Assembly: GCA_023663725.1 (NCBI GenBank)
Contig: JAMPGX010000011.1
Coordinates: 1-64,000 of the forward strand
Source of the DNA: a bacterium
GTDB taxonomy: Bacteria > Bacillota > Clostridia > Lachnospirales > Lachnospiraceae
Direction: 5' to 3'
Length of the DNA: 64,000 bases
Below the pieces are notes generated by a model. That model worked only from the letters and a program-made list of their open reading frames with translations, searched no databases and had not been told where the DNA came from. This document shows positions 38,470-47,974 of this stretch, one piece after another (the stretch's first letter is position 1; the number at the start of each line of letters is the position of its first letter). Made by a program: the position numbers and the translations under genes.

Positions 38470-39774
38470 CTATTTTTTCTCGCTGATGTAGACACTTGCG
38501 CGATTCTGTATGATGTCCGCGACATCGTCCGCATCCCGTCCTTCGTTAAACAGATACACCGCTTCCTCCTGCAGGATGCCCCTCAGATCAGAATCCGCCG
38601 TGGCGTTATACTCGATGCTGCGGATGAGCGCCCGCAGCGTCTCGGCGTCCTCCGCGGATATCTCATAGATATTGATCGGCTCCTCCCCCTCGAAGCGCAC
38701 GGAGTCCTTCACGACCTTCTCGCCGTTCGCGTCATATTCCGCGCTCATCGCAGCCTCCAATCTCTGCTCCAGGGAGCTGACTCTGACCGGCAATCCTCTG
38801 CGGATATTGTCCTGATACTCGCTGTCGAGCAGACTTCTCAGGAATCCCCACGCCTCCTCCTTGTAGGGACTGCTCGAGCTGATTCCGATGGCAAAGCCGG
38901 CGATCTCCGCCAGGCTCCCACAGCCCTCGTCATACGGATACCCGATATAGGTCGGCGTCTTCCCACAGAGCATCCTGACGTTGTCCGGCCCATAGACGCT
39001 GTCAATGGAGACCGGATACAACAGGGCATGACCCTCCGCGAAGATTGTTTTGGCCGAGTAGTCATTGTCGATATTCAGATTCAGCGGAAAGCGGTTGGCG
39101 AAGAGCAGGAGCTCCTTGAAGCTGTCACTGTCAAAATCACAGGTGCCTGCCGCCCAGTCGATATAATTTCCCAGACTGCCAAAGCAGATCATGCCGAAGA
39201 CAGCGAGCTTCGTCTCGCCAGGGAATAGGATGCTCTCCTCATCCAGCTTGTCATAGGCGTCCACCAGTTGCCAGATATCCATCCTCGACAGACCCGCGAG
39301 CTCCTCATTCACGGTGGCGTAGGTGTCAATCGTATAGCTGGGCACCAGAGCATACAGGCTGTCCCCCACCGCAAAGGCTTTCAGAATATTCACCGTATAA
39401 TCCTGCTCGTCAAAGGTCTCATCCGCCTGCATGAGTGGATACAGATCAGCCATCATTCCACAGGAGGCGTCAAGCGGTGAATACAAACTTCCAAAATCGA
39501 TCAAATCAGGGCCTTTTCCGGCGCTGACCTCGATCTTGATCTGATTGATGGCCTCATATGGGTCAGGGTACCTCTCCTGATAGTTTACCGTCTCGATGGT
39601 GATATCGGGATGCTTCTCATTGTACTGATTCACCCACTGCACCAGGCTGGACGATTCGCCCCTGAAGGTCGCCAGCGTCAATGTCTTACTCTCCGCCTCC
39701 GCAGGCTCCTTCCCGCCGCATCCGGCAAGCGCCAGACACAGTGTCATCATAATCCATAAACCCTGTTTTTTCAT
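38470..39774 (-). CDS. Extracellular solute-binding lipoprotein
   Basis: 434 residues from ATG 39774. The lipoprotein signal (LCLALAGCGGKEP, lipobox LAGC) is followed by a type-1 solute-binding fold (LTLATFRGESSSLVQWVNQY, GPDLIDFGS, YSAKTIFAEGHALLYPVSID). Such proteins normally deliver sugars or oligosaccharides to an ABC importer, but no importer permeases are nearby. The lost companion could be elsewhere, or the protein may act with the propeller lipoprotein encoded upstream. A shortened duplicate lies at 36.3 kb. Confidence 0.85.
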   Translation of the reverse strand: MKKQGLWIMMTLCLALAGCGGKEPAEAESKTLTLATFRGESSSLVQWVNQYNEKHPDITIETVNYQERYPDPYEAINQIKIEVSAGKGPDLIDFGSLYSPLDASCGMMADLYPLMQADETFDEQDYTVNILKAFAVGDSLYALVPSYTIDTYATVNEELAGLSRMDIWQLVDAYDKLDEESILFPGETKLAVFGMICFGSLGNYIDWAAGTCDFDSDSFKELLLFANRFPLNLNIDNDYSAKTIFAEGHALLYPVSIDSVYGPDNVRMLCGKTPTYIGYPYDEGCGSLAEIAGFAIGISSSSPYKEEAWGFLRSLLDSEYQDNIRRGLPVRVSSLEQRLEAAMSAEYDANGEKVVKDSVRFEGEEPINIYEISAEDAETLRALIRSIEYNATADSDLRGILQEEAVYLFNEGRDADDVADIIQNRASVYISEKK

Positions 39775-39828
39775 TCTTCCCCTCTCTGCATACCGCTGGC
39801 TTTGCCTGCGGTATTGCACCAATCAGTA

Positions 39829-39849
39829 TTTGGAAGTCGTACTTCCAAA
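39829..39849. other. Perfect short hairpin between the two lipoprotein genes
   Basis: TTTGGAAGT-CGT-ACTTCCAAA. Another stem-loop (ATACCGC/GCGGTAT) lies at 39790-39812. They may set different mRNA levels of the two genes by processing. Confidence 0.5.
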
Positions 39850-39870
39850 CTTACACCCTCCTGTATATCC

Positions 39871-40989
39871 TCACCTGCCGGCAGGAATATACTTGAGAAG
39901 ACGCTGCTCATAACCGTCCTCCCCCGTATCAGCGCCCTCCATAAAGCCTCCGATCAAAAGCCGTCCGTCGGCCAGGAAGGTAAGGGGATACACCGTCATC
40001 CCTTTGTCAAAGCCCATATCCGACAGGGGCACGCGGTTTTCCATGATTCCCTGTTCCTGATCATAAGCCCACACTCCGCTGTATGGGCTGTACAACAACA
40101 GATTGGTATCTGTTCCGCGGGACATCGCGGTGAAATTCTCTGAGTCGGGAAAACAAAGCTCGGCGCTGCCCTCTGTCAAGGCGCCACTTTCCACATCCAG
40201 CGCCCCTATTTTCAGCTTTTCATCCCCGTCCGAGTATACGAGATAGATCTGGCCGTCCTTTCCGGTTGCCGCCTGATAGATCCATCCGATTCCAAGCGAC
40301 TTGGGCGTAACCCTGTGCCTGAGCGTCCCCTCGCTGTCCACGATAATCCCGTCCCGATTGATCGGCCACATGAGATAATAGTTGCCATCCTGATCGAGCT
40401 GAAACACCACCGGCTGCCTCTTTGTCTCAAAATAGTCGGAGATATCCATCACCTGCTCTGTCTGATAGTCCTCGCCCAGACGCCAGATCATCCACTTGTC
40501 GTAATCAGAATTGGTCAAAAGAAGATGGATTCCTCCACTTGTGTCCATGGTGATATTGCAGACATACAGCCCTTCCGGATTGTCCAGATTGGCCGGACTA
40601 TGGTAATCCGCGCCCAACGGCATGATATATAAATCCGTCTGGCCATAGGCGAGATAGATATTCTCCCCGTCGGAGCCGCAGCGCTGGGTAGCGTTAAACA
40701 CGTCAATACCATCGCGAATCTCATATGCGACGTCCGCTGCCTGGGTATTGACCGGAATCTCCAGTACTGCTGGAAGCTCTACAGACGGCTCATTTTGAAG
40801 ATCGTCCGTCCGGTCCTCTGCCTCCGATGTATCCCCCTCCGCCGTGTGCTCACCCGTCTCCGATAGGTCCTCCTGAATCGCACTGTTTTCGGAATAATCC
40901 GTATTATCCATCGAAATATCGTCATTTCTTCCACAGCCAGATAATACGAGTATGCTAACCATCACCAAAATGAATCCTTTTCTGTACAT
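39871..40989 (-). CDS. Propeller-like lipoprotein
   Basis: 372 residues from ATG 40989 (GTGGAGGAA upstream). Lipoprotein signal with lipobox LSGC, an acidic Ser/Thr/Asp-rich linker to about residue 75, then a repeated beta pattern (for example GSDGENIYLAYGQTDLYIMP, TGKDGQIYLVYSDGDEKLKI) suggesting a beta propeller. It is the first gene of a pair with the solute-binding lipoprotein. In the broken gene at 24.4-26.0 kb the same two parts are joined in one chain, which implies that they work together. Confidence 0.7.
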   Translation of the reverse strand: MYRKGFILVMVSILVLSGCGRNDDISMDNTDYSENSAIQEDLSETGEHTAEGDTSEAEDRTDDLQNEPSVELPAVLEIPVNTQAADVAYEIRDGIDVFNATQRCGSDGENIYLAYGQTDLYIMPLGADYHSPANLDNPEGLYVCNITMDTSGGIHLLLTNSDYDKWMIWRLGEDYQTEQVMDISDYFETKRQPVVFQLDQDGNYYLMWPINRDGIIVDSEGTLRHRVTPKSLGIGWIYQAATGKDGQIYLVYSDGDEKLKIGALDVESGALTEGSAELCFPDSENFTAMSRGTDTNLLLYSPYSGVWAYDQEQGIMENRVPLSDMGFDKGMTVYPLTFLADGRLLIGGFMEGADTGEDGYEQRLLKYIPAGR

Positions 40990-41201
40990 CCTTATTCCTC
41001 CACATATCATAAGCCCGCTTACAATTACCGCACAATCTCACACAAGTAAACGCCGCTGGTAAGTATTGAATCCTTTCTAGGCATATTATATCTTCTCATG
41101 GAGGGACATACAAGACAGACGCATCATCTTCATAAAAAATTAAATAACTCTATATCCCGGATGACGCTTTGCCTTTCTTTCATTTATCAAAAAAATAATT
41201 A

Positions 41202-41246
41202 TTTTTCGTGCAATATATTGTAATTTTCGTGCAAATAGCATATACT
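41202..41246 (+). promoter_or_regulatory. relBE-type promoter and operators
   Basis: TTGTAA (41218-41223), 17-base spacer and TATACT (41241-41246). The sequence TTTTCGTGCAA occurs at 41203-41213 and 41224-41234, exactly two helical turns apart and overlapping the promoter, as expected for autoregulation by the antitoxin. Confidence 0.75.
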
Positions 41247-41276
41247 GTAGCTATCAACAGGAGAGGAGATGATAAT

Positions 41277-41555
41277 ATGGCTGGCTCTACTACAAACATC
41301 AGTATTCGTATGGATTCAGATCTGAAGGCACAGGCTGACAGACTGTTCGGCGAACTCGGCATGAACCTGACAACTGCGTTCAACATTTTTATCCGCCAGT
41401 CACTCCGCGAGGGACGGATACCGTTCGACATTTCCCTTAACCAACCTAACCGTGAAACTGTTGCCGCTATGCTGGAGGCAGAAAGGATTGCGAAAGACCC
41501 TATGATAAAAGGGTATACTGACTTAAATGAACTGTTCGCAGACCTAAAAGCATGA
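41277..41555 (+). CDS. RelB/DinJ-family antitoxin
   Basis: 92 residues from ATG 41277 (GAGAGGAGATGA upstream). Ribbon-helix-helix start TNISIRMDSDLKAQADRLFG, ELGMNLTTAFNIFIRQSLRE, then a toxin-binding tail. It overlaps the toxin gene by 4 bases (ATGA). Confidence 0.92.
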   Translation: MAGSTTNISIRMDSDLKAQADRLFGELGMNLTTAFNIFIRQSLREGRIPFDISLNQPNRETVAAMLEAERIAKDPMIKGYTDLNELFADLKA

Positions 41556-41839
41556 AAGATACAAAATATACCGTCAAGTCCACTACACAATTCAAAAAAG
41601 ATTACAAGCTGGCAATAAAACGTGGTTTAGACATCAAACTGTTAGATAATATAATTACCCAGCTTGCCATGGGGATTCCTCTCCCTGAAAAAAACAGGGA
41701 TCACGCCCTGTCTGGGAACTGGAATGGCCATCGTGAGTGCCACATTCTACCAAATTGGCTGTTAATCTACCACATTAACGATGATGTTCTGGTATTGACC
41801 TTATCCCGTTCTGGAACACACAGCGATCTGTTAGATTAA
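41552..41839 (+). CDS. YafQ/RelE-family toxin
   Basis: 95 residues. RelE fold with KSTTQFKKDYKLAIKRG, the core LSGNWNGHRECHILPNWLLI and the end LTLSRSGTHSDLLD, all typical of YafQ ribosome-dependent mRNA interferases. Its last 9 bases overlap the convergent anion transporter gene. Confidence 0.92.
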   Translation: MKDTKYTVKSTTQFKKDYKLAIKRGLDIKLLDNIITQLAMGIPLPEKNRDHALSGNWNGHRECHILPNWLLIYHINDDVLVLTLSRSGTHSDLLD

Positions 41840-43087
41840 TGATACTCCCCACTTCCACAGAATATAAAAGCAAAGCAGCGCCGCCAAAAAGCAGAGATTG
41901 GCCAGCGTGAAAGTACGTATGTACTCTCCCCTGCGGCCAGGCTCCTGCCTGGCCACATATTTGTAGGAGATCAGGCTGGCCATAGAAGCGATGAGGGTTC
42001 CCAGACCACCCAGATTCACGCCGACGATCAATGGCCCATAATTGTCTGTAAAGCCGGAGAGCAGCAGCGCCGCCGGCACATTGCTGATGGCTTGGCTGGC
42101 GGCAACGGCCGTGTATACCTCCCTGCCGGAGACCACCTGCTGCAGAAAGTCCCGAAAGGCCGGTATCCGTCCCATATTCCCGATGAAGACAAAGAAGCCC
42201 ACGAAAGTCAGCAGCAACGAATAATCCACTTTGGCCAGGAGCTTCCGATCTACAAGCAATATGACAATCAGGACGATTCCCAGGGCCGCCTGCCAGGGCA
42301 GCACATGGGCAACCGCCAACAGGCTGAGCACGAACAGCGCCAGATATGCCGCCAGAGAGAGCTTTTCCCGCCCTGTGCGCAGAAACCCTGCTTCCACTTC
42401 CTCCGAACCACCTCCGGACATACCTGCTCCCACTTCCTCCAAGCCACTGGCTATATACGTTTCCGGCAGGTTCCTGCCGCCCTGCACTAAGGCCCAACCC
42501 ATCAGGAGCGCCAGCGAAAAGAGCGCATAGGGCAACATCAGCGTCACAAAGGCGCCGATGGACATTCCCGCCCTGCCATAGAGATAGAGATTCTGCGGGT
42601 TACCCACCGGCGTCAGCATACTGCCCAGATTGGCGGCGACGGTCTGCATCACGACCACAGGCAGGACGAGACGACGCCTCCTCTCCTCCCCCATCAGTTC
42701 AAGCACCGTGAACGTGAAAGGCACAAAGGTGATCAGCGCCACATCATTGGTGATCAGCATACTGAAGAAAAAGCACAGCAGCATCAGGATCAGCACCAGG
42801 CTGCGCGGGCTCCTGACTTTTCCCAGAAGGCCCATGGCAATCCGCCGGAACAGCCCCAGCTTCTGCAGCCCCGCCATGACGCACATCAGGCAAAACAGGA
42901 TCGCCAGAGTCCGATAATCTATGTATCCCCCATACTCCCGATCCGGCGGTATAAAAAAAGCCGACACAGCGGCCAGCGCCATAGCGATACACAGCACCGC
43001 CTCCTTCTTCACAAAACCGGCAATCCGGCTTCCGATCCCCTTTTTTGTAGATTCCTTTTTTATAGATTTCTCTTTTGCAGATTGCAT
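41831..43087 (-). CDS. Anion transporter, ArsB/SLC13-like
   Basis: 418 residues from ATG 43087 (GGAAGGA upstream; ATG 43123 is possible). About eleven spans. Family marks are LITNDVALITFVPFTF, ANLGSMLTPVGNPQNLYLYG and SQAISNVPAALLLSGFTDNY, the paired re-entrant motifs of ion transporter (IT) proteins that move arsenite, citrate, dicarboxylates or sulfate with Na+ or H+. A Gly/Glu-rich cytosolic insert occurs in the middle (LEEVGAGMSGGGSEEVEAG). Substrate not predictable; no ars genes nearby. Confidence 0.85.
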   Translation of the reverse strand: MQSAKEKSIKKESTKKGIGSRIAGFVKKEAVLCIAMALAAVSAFFIPPDREYGGYIDYRTLAILFCLMCVMAGLQKLGLFRRIAMGLLGKVRSPRSLVLILMLLCFFFSMLITNDVALITFVPFTFTVLELMGEERRRRLVLPVVVMQTVAANLGSMLTPVGNPQNLYLYGRAGMSIGAFVTLMLPYALFSLALLMGWALVQGGRNLPETYIASGLEEVGAGMSGGGSEEVEAGFLRTGREKLSLAAYLALFVLSLLAVAHVLPWQAALGIVLIVILLVDRKLLAKVDYSLLLTFVGFFVFIGNMGRIPAFRDFLQQVVSGREVYTAVAASQAISNVPAALLLSGFTDNYGPLIVGVNLGGLGTLIASMASLISYKYVARQEPGRRGEYIRTFTLANLCFLAALLCFYILWKWGVSLI

Positions 43088-43156
43088 GAACCCTATTCCT
43101 TCCCAATTTGCGATAACATTCAACCCCGTCCCGCCGCTCCAGCCAATTCATTGCCC

Positions 43157-43185
43157 TTGCCAGCGGCAGGCGGATATCGTATAAT
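43157..43185 (+). promoter_or_regulatory. Promoter of the membrane protein gene
   Basis: TTGCCA (43157-43162), 17-base spacer and TATAAT (43180-43185), 65 bases before the start codon. Confidence 0.7.
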
Positions 43186-43249
43186 AGTATTTACAACAGA
43201 GCGGCTGACTCCAATACCATGCGTCATGCCCAGAAAGGAAATGACACAA

Positions 43250-44209
43250 ATGAAGGACAAAAAATACCGACAGTTTTATCTGAACTCATTGGCCACCGTC
43301 CTGGCGGCGTCCTTTTACCCCATCTATATGGGCATTAAAGTGGCGATAGAGGTGTCTCGCCATGGCATTGTTCCGATGGAGAACTATCCGAAGTATATCA
43401 TCCCGTACACGCCGATCTCCATCGCGGTAATTCTGGGCGTGCTGCTGATTCCCGCTTTGCAGAGGCTGTCAGAGCGACTGAGCTTCCTGTGGGGCGCAGT
43501 TCTGTCAACGGCCGTTTTCTTCGTCGCCGAGAGACTGATGGAGACCAATATCCTCATTCAATCCGATAGACCGGTTCCCCTGGAAAGCTGGCAGATGAGC
43601 CTGTGCATTGGCCCTCCTTTACAATATAGAACAAGGGTATGGGAGGCAGTGGATGTTCTGCTCGGAGGATATGACCCTGCTTTCAAGCTTCATTTTTACA
43701 TGATTTCCGTTATCATGATCATCACTTTGCTCAATTTCTTTTACGGCTATGCCAGAATGATCCGCTCGAAGGACGAAACGAGGAAAAAGGCTCTGATCAT
43801 ACAGGCCGTGACAAGCGTCTCCTTTATCGGGATGTGCATCTGGGCTTGCTTCACATCCTTTTACCGCACCGGAGAACTCACGGTGTCTGTCCTGTCCGCA
43901 ATACTGATGGCGGTATTTTTCGCGCTGATGGGCATTACCGCCGGCGTTTTCGTCAGCTCGTTCACCCTTGGGAAAAATGCTATGCTGTCCGTCCTGTTGC
44001 CGGCAATCGTCTCCGCCGCCGTGACGCTGGCCATGTATATCGGAGAAATGATATTGCTGAATGATAATCTGTACCGCTTTGGCACAGGAATACTGTTCGA
44101 GGGCATGGGAAAGCTCATACTTGCCCCTGTCGATGTGCTGATCATCCTTCTGTCAGGGAGTATCACCGCTCTGATCTGCAGGCTGATCACCCCATCTGCC
44201 GCCCCTTGA
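43250..44209 (+). CDS. Unknown polytopic membrane protein
   Basis: 319 residues from ATG 43250 (AAAGGA upstream). About eight hydrophobic spans and short loops; one larger loop at about 100-135. No family recognised; it could be an exporter or sensor. The last codons and stop lie in a 108-bp block that is about 90 percent identical to the start of the ABC exporter gene at 51.5 kb, so the original C-terminus was probably replaced or cut. Confidence 0.7.
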   Translation: MKDKKYRQFYLNSLATVLAASFYPIYMGIKVAIEVSRHGIVPMENYPKYIIPYTPISIAVILGVLLIPALQRLSERLSFLWGAVLSTAVFFVAERLMETNILIQSDRPVPLESWQMSLCIGPPLQYRTRVWEAVDVLLGGYDPAFKLHFYMISVIMIITLLNFFYGYARMIRSKDETRKKALIIQAVTSVSFIGMCIWACFTSFYRTGELTVSVLSAILMAVFFALMGITAGVFVSSFTLGKNAMLSVLLPAIVSAAVTLAMYIGEMILLNDNLYRFGTGILFEGMGKLILAPVDVLIILLSGSITALICRLITPSAAP

Positions 44210-44298
44210 CGCCCTTATCCACATTATAGGACATAAATGTGGGCTGCAGCAGGTCCGCAAAAATCTCTATCGTGAGAAACAACACTGCAATCAGAAAC
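44191..44298 (-). pseudogene. Fragment of an ABC exporter gene
   Basis: This block aligns without gaps to 51481-51588 with about ten mismatches. Translated on the minus strand it gives FLIAVLFLTIEIFADLLQPT, i.e. residues near the N-terminus of the first span of the exporter at 49773-51629. No other part of that gene is present. It sits between the membrane protein and the hybrid kinase. Confidence 0.85.
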
Positions 44299-47200
44299 TA
44301 ATGAGATACAAATTGTTGTAAAACGCTCATTAACACTTCTATGTCAAGAGGCTTGGAAATATGTGCGTTCATACCGCTTTTGAGCGCTGCTTCCTTATCC
44401 TCATCCATGGCATTTGCTGTCATGGCAATGATTGGCAGATTTTTTACGTCTTTTCGCGGCAGTGCCCTGATTGCCTTTGTAGCTTCGTAACCGTTCATAA
44501 TCGGCATCTGTACATCCATCAACACTGCATCATAATAGCCTTCCTCAGAATTTTCTACCATGGAAACCGCATCCGTTCCATCCGGTGCTGATTCAATGAT
44601 AAAACCGGCTTCTCCCAGAATCACTTCTGCAATTTCCCGATTCAATTCCACATCCTCCACCAAAAGGAGTCTCTTTCCGCTGTAATCAGCCTGCGTCCAG
44701 ACAGCTTTGTTTGCAGCGGCGGCCTCCCCGATGTTATTCGTTGTCAGAAGCGCTGCTTTTAAGTCTGACATAAAAAGAGGTTTTGCGCAGAAAGCAGTTA
44801 CGCCTGCTTCTTTTGCTTCTTCTTCTATATCCGTCCAATCATAAGCAGTCAGAATGATGATAGGAGCATCTTTGCCCACAACATTGCGGATTCTTCTTGC
44901 GGTTTCAATTCCACTTGTCTCTGGCATCTGCCAGTCAATAATATAAGTATGGTATGGATCGCCCTCCTCGTGAGCTGCTTTTGCACGATATACCGCTTCC
45001 CTGCCGGATGTGGTCCATTCTGAACGCAATCCAATACTTTTTAGCATTTTACTTACGCTGTCACAGACATTGAAGTCATCATCGACCACCAAAGACCGAA
45101 GCCCTTCTAACTCTTTAATTTTTTCAGCGTTTTTCTCAACATCCTGCAGCTGCAGGGAAAGACAGACTGTAAAAGTACTGCCCTTTCCGACCTCACTTTC
45201 TACTGTAATCTCTCCCCCCATCATGTCAACAATATTCTTCGTAATCGCCATACCGAGCCCTGCTCCCTGTATACCGCTTCTTGTGGCAGTCGATTCCCGT
45301 TCAAACGGCTCAAATATATGCTCTACAAAGTCTTTTGACATGCCGATTCCATTATCTTTGATAACAAAAACATATTCTCCCCATCCATGCTTGAAAGTGG
45401 TGTGCTGCATAATACGGAAACTTACTGTTCCGCCGGCCGGGGTGTATTTAACGGCATTTCCCATCAGATTAATAAATATCTGGTTCAATTTGAGCGGGTC
45501 TGCTATGACATCTTCGTTCGCAACATCAAAAGTGTCAATGAACATCTCCAACTGCTTTGCTTTCACCTGTGGCTGGATGATATTGACCAGATTATGCATC
45601 AACTCCGAAATATTGCATTCCTGATTATGTATCTGCAGTTTTCCGCTTTCAATACGGCTCATATCCAGAATATCGTTAATCAACCCCAACAGATGATTGC
45701 TGGAAGACAGGATTTTCTGCAGGCAATCCCGCACCTGATCTGTACGTTCCATATGGCTTGCTGCAATCGTGGCAAAACCGATAATAGCATTCATAGGTGT
45801 ACGAATATCATGGCTCATATTGGATAAGAAAGTAGTCTTTGCCTGATTAGCATGCTGTGCCTGCATCAGAGCATCTTGAAGAGCCTGCGTCTGTTCCCGC
45901 TGTTTTTTCACCTGTTCTGTGATATCCTTGGACACTACCATGGCAATCAAGTCACCGGTTTCCTCGTCACGGGTCATAATAAAGGACTGGCGGACACATA
46001 TGGCATCTTCATGGCTCAATCCTCCCCAGTAGTCCACATCCACTTCCATATTCCCCTGCTCATACTGAGATTGCAGATAACCGATATTTACGGATAAGTC
46101 ATAATCTTCCTTCGATTCCGGCAACACAAATTGTTTCCAGCTTTCAAAGCAGGCAGAAGCTTTACAGGGAACCGACAGGCCTGCCTGCTCTAACAGTGAT
46201 ATTTTTTTCCCATTAGCTGTGCGGGTAATGTCCTGTTCAATGAGATCCTTCGTCAGATTACATTCAAATGTGCTGAATGAATTTGACATAATAGCAATCC
46301 TATACTGCCGATCCTTTCTGTTTAATATCGCCCGCTCGCGCTGCCCGCGCAGTTCCTTCTCCTTCAGCTCTGTAACATTTTGCCGGGTATATAAAACTCT
46401 TACCGGTATTCCCTCTTTTCTTTCCAGACATGCCACTAAAAGATGCTCCCAATCCTCTTTCCCCTCGCGGGAGACATGACATTCATGTACTGCAAAATCC
46501 TTATCTGCAAGCATCTGCTTGAGCATATCAATCTGAGCAAACTGAGTAAACGCTTCCTTTTCCTCATCACCGATAATATCCGCTGCGTGAAATTGAATAA
46601 GTTCGCTGTATACCCCCTCCATCGGGATATGAGTATTCAAAGGTTTTATCCCCGCCATATAGGAATAACTGTCCTTTTCAAGGTCAACAATGAGATAACG
46701 GGAAGAAAACCAAATATTTATACCGCAAAGTACGTCTCCAAACATTTTATTTTTCGTTTCCAGCTCTTTCCGGTTCTTCTTTGCACGAATCAGCAGAACG
46801 AAGATGTAAAGTACAAAAAGGATAATAAGACAGGTTTCCAAAAGCACACCTGCCTTATTTGCTCTTCTTATCATAGCCTGTGTGACATTCTTGGGGAAGG
46901 TCTGCACAAGAACATAATCATATCCGGACAGATGTGCAATACAGAGATTATCTGTCTGATATCCTTCGCTGCACAAAAACGAAGCCTCACCACCGTTTGC
47001 AAAGACGGTTTGTGCCTTCTTTGCGGTTTCGGCATCAATGACGCCCGATTGGGACAATTCTTCTATCAGATTTCCGCTATGGAAAGAGCCGTCAGAACTG
47101 GCAAGTACTCTGCCATCCTGTGTACATAAAAACACATCGGCAGTTTCACCAAAATAACTGGTACCTAACATCTCACGCAAATAATCTTCAGCGAAGTACA

Positions 47201-47729
47201 GTCCCAGAAACATCCCTGTAATCTCTTTGCCCTGGTACACAGGCGCATAAAACACCATCATGGGTTTTCCGGTAAGCCTTGAATATTCCACTGTCTCCAG
47301 ACCGCTTTCACCTTTCATCCCGCGAAGAAAATAATTCCTGTCCGAGCTGTCATTGGTCTCACCATTCGAAGCAAGGTTAATTCCGTCTGCGTTCGTAAAA
47401 CGTACAGCATCAAATGTTGTATTGTCCTCCACTTCCCCCAGCAATTGGGCGGAAATCTGGGAATTATTGCCGTTACTGACCAAGTTGGCGGTATTCTGAA
47501 TACGCAGAAGCGCATTGTTAAATTCACTTTCTATACGGTCCGCTGTCTGACGGGCGCTGTCTTCCGCATACCCTTGGTTCTGTTCCTGAATACGTATCTT
47601 ATTTTGTGTAGTGTAGATAAAAAACAAAACCAGTACCACAGCCAAAAAGAGTATGGCATAAATAACCGGATACTTTATATTCTTCTGTTGTTCCATAATC
47701 ATTCTGCCCATTAAGGTTTGTGTCGTCAT
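44298..47729 (-). CDS. Cache-domain hybrid sensor kinase with two receivers
   Basis: Up to 1143 residues (ATG 47696 may be the real start). First span about 19-40, Cache-type extracellular sensor about 45-290 (SDRNYFLRGMKGESGLETVE, then GKPMMVFYAPVYQGKEITGM), second span about 297-318, PAS-like regions, HisKA FLSNMSHDIRTPMNAIIGFA (His640), ATPase, then two receivers with Asp932 (IIDWQMP) and Asp1072 (VLMDVQMP). There is no Hpt domain and no output domain, so a phosphotransfer partner is expected elsewhere. Paralogue of the kinase at 52.1-55.1 kb. Confidence 0.92.
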   Translation of the reverse strand: MTTQTLMGRMIMEQQKNIKYPVIYAILFLAVVLVLFFIYTTQNKIRIQEQNQGYAEDSARQTADRIESEFNNALLRIQNTANLVSNGNNSQISAQLLGEVEDNTTFDAVRFTNADGINLASNGETNDSSDRNYFLRGMKGESGLETVEYSRLTGKPMMVFYAPVYQGKEITGMFLGLYFAEDYLREMLGTSYFGETADVFLCTQDGRVLASSDGSFHSGNLIEELSQSGVIDAETAKKAQTVFANGGEASFLCSEGYQTDNLCIAHLSGYDYVLVQTFPKNVTQAMIRRANKAGVLLETCLIILFVLYIFVLLIRAKKNRKELETKNKMFGDVLCGINIWFSSRYLIVDLEKDSYSYMAGIKPLNTHIPMEGVYSELIQFHAADIIGDEEKEAFTQFAQIDMLKQMLADKDFAVHECHVSREGKEDWEHLLVACLERKEGIPVRVLYTRQNVTELKEKELRGQRERAILNRKDRQYRIAIMSNSFSTFECNLTKDLIEQDITRTANGKKISLLEQAGLSVPCKASACFESWKQFVLPESKEDYDLSVNIGYLQSQYEQGNMEVDVDYWGGLSHEDAICVRQSFIMTRDEETGDLIAMVVSKDITEQVKKQREQTQALQDALMQAQHANQAKTTFLSNMSHDIRTPMNAIIGFATIAASHMERTDQVRDCLQKILSSSNHLLGLINDILDMSRIESGKLQIHNQECNISELMHNLVNIIQPQVKAKQLEMFIDTFDVANEDVIADPLKLNQIFINLMGNAVKYTPAGGTVSFRIMQHTTFKHGWGEYVFVIKDNGIGMSKDFVEHIFEPFERESTATRSGIQGAGLGMAITKNIVDMMGGEITVESEVGKGSTFTVCLSLQLQDVEKNAEKIKELEGLRSLVVDDDFNVCDSVSKMLKSIGLRSEWTTSGREAVYRAKAAHEEGDPYHTYIIDWQMPETSGIETARRIRNVVGKDAPIIILTAYDWTDIEEEAKEAGVTAFCAKPLFMSDLKAALLTTNNIGEAAAANKAVWTQADYSGKRLLLVEDVELNREIAEVILGEAGFIIESAPDGTDAVSMVENSEEGYYDAVLMDVQMPIMNGYEATKAIRALPRKDVKNLPIIAMTANAMDEDKEAALKSGMNAHISKPLDIEVLMSVLQQFVSH

Positions 47730-47844
47730 ACAAGTCTTAATGCAGCAGCGCCCTCCTTTTTCAAAAGTTTACGCAAATACGACACTAAAAATATGTAAAA
47801 AGCATTGACATTCATACCAATATGTGCGACTGCATTCACTATAA

Positions 47845-47873
47845 AATGTAGCGTATAGCGACTCAATTGTCAA
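47845..47873 (-). promoter_or_regulatory. Promoter of the hybrid kinase
   Basis: On the minus strand TTGACA (47873-47868), 17-base spacer and TACATT (47850-47845). The leader is about 110 bases. Confidence 0.6.
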
Positions 47874-47974
47874 GATGAAACCTAAGATTTTACAAAGAGT
47901 TTTTAATGACCAAGATTTATCCTTTTGCCTTGCCCGCTGTTCGCCGCAAATGAGCCATCCGCATATGTTGTATT

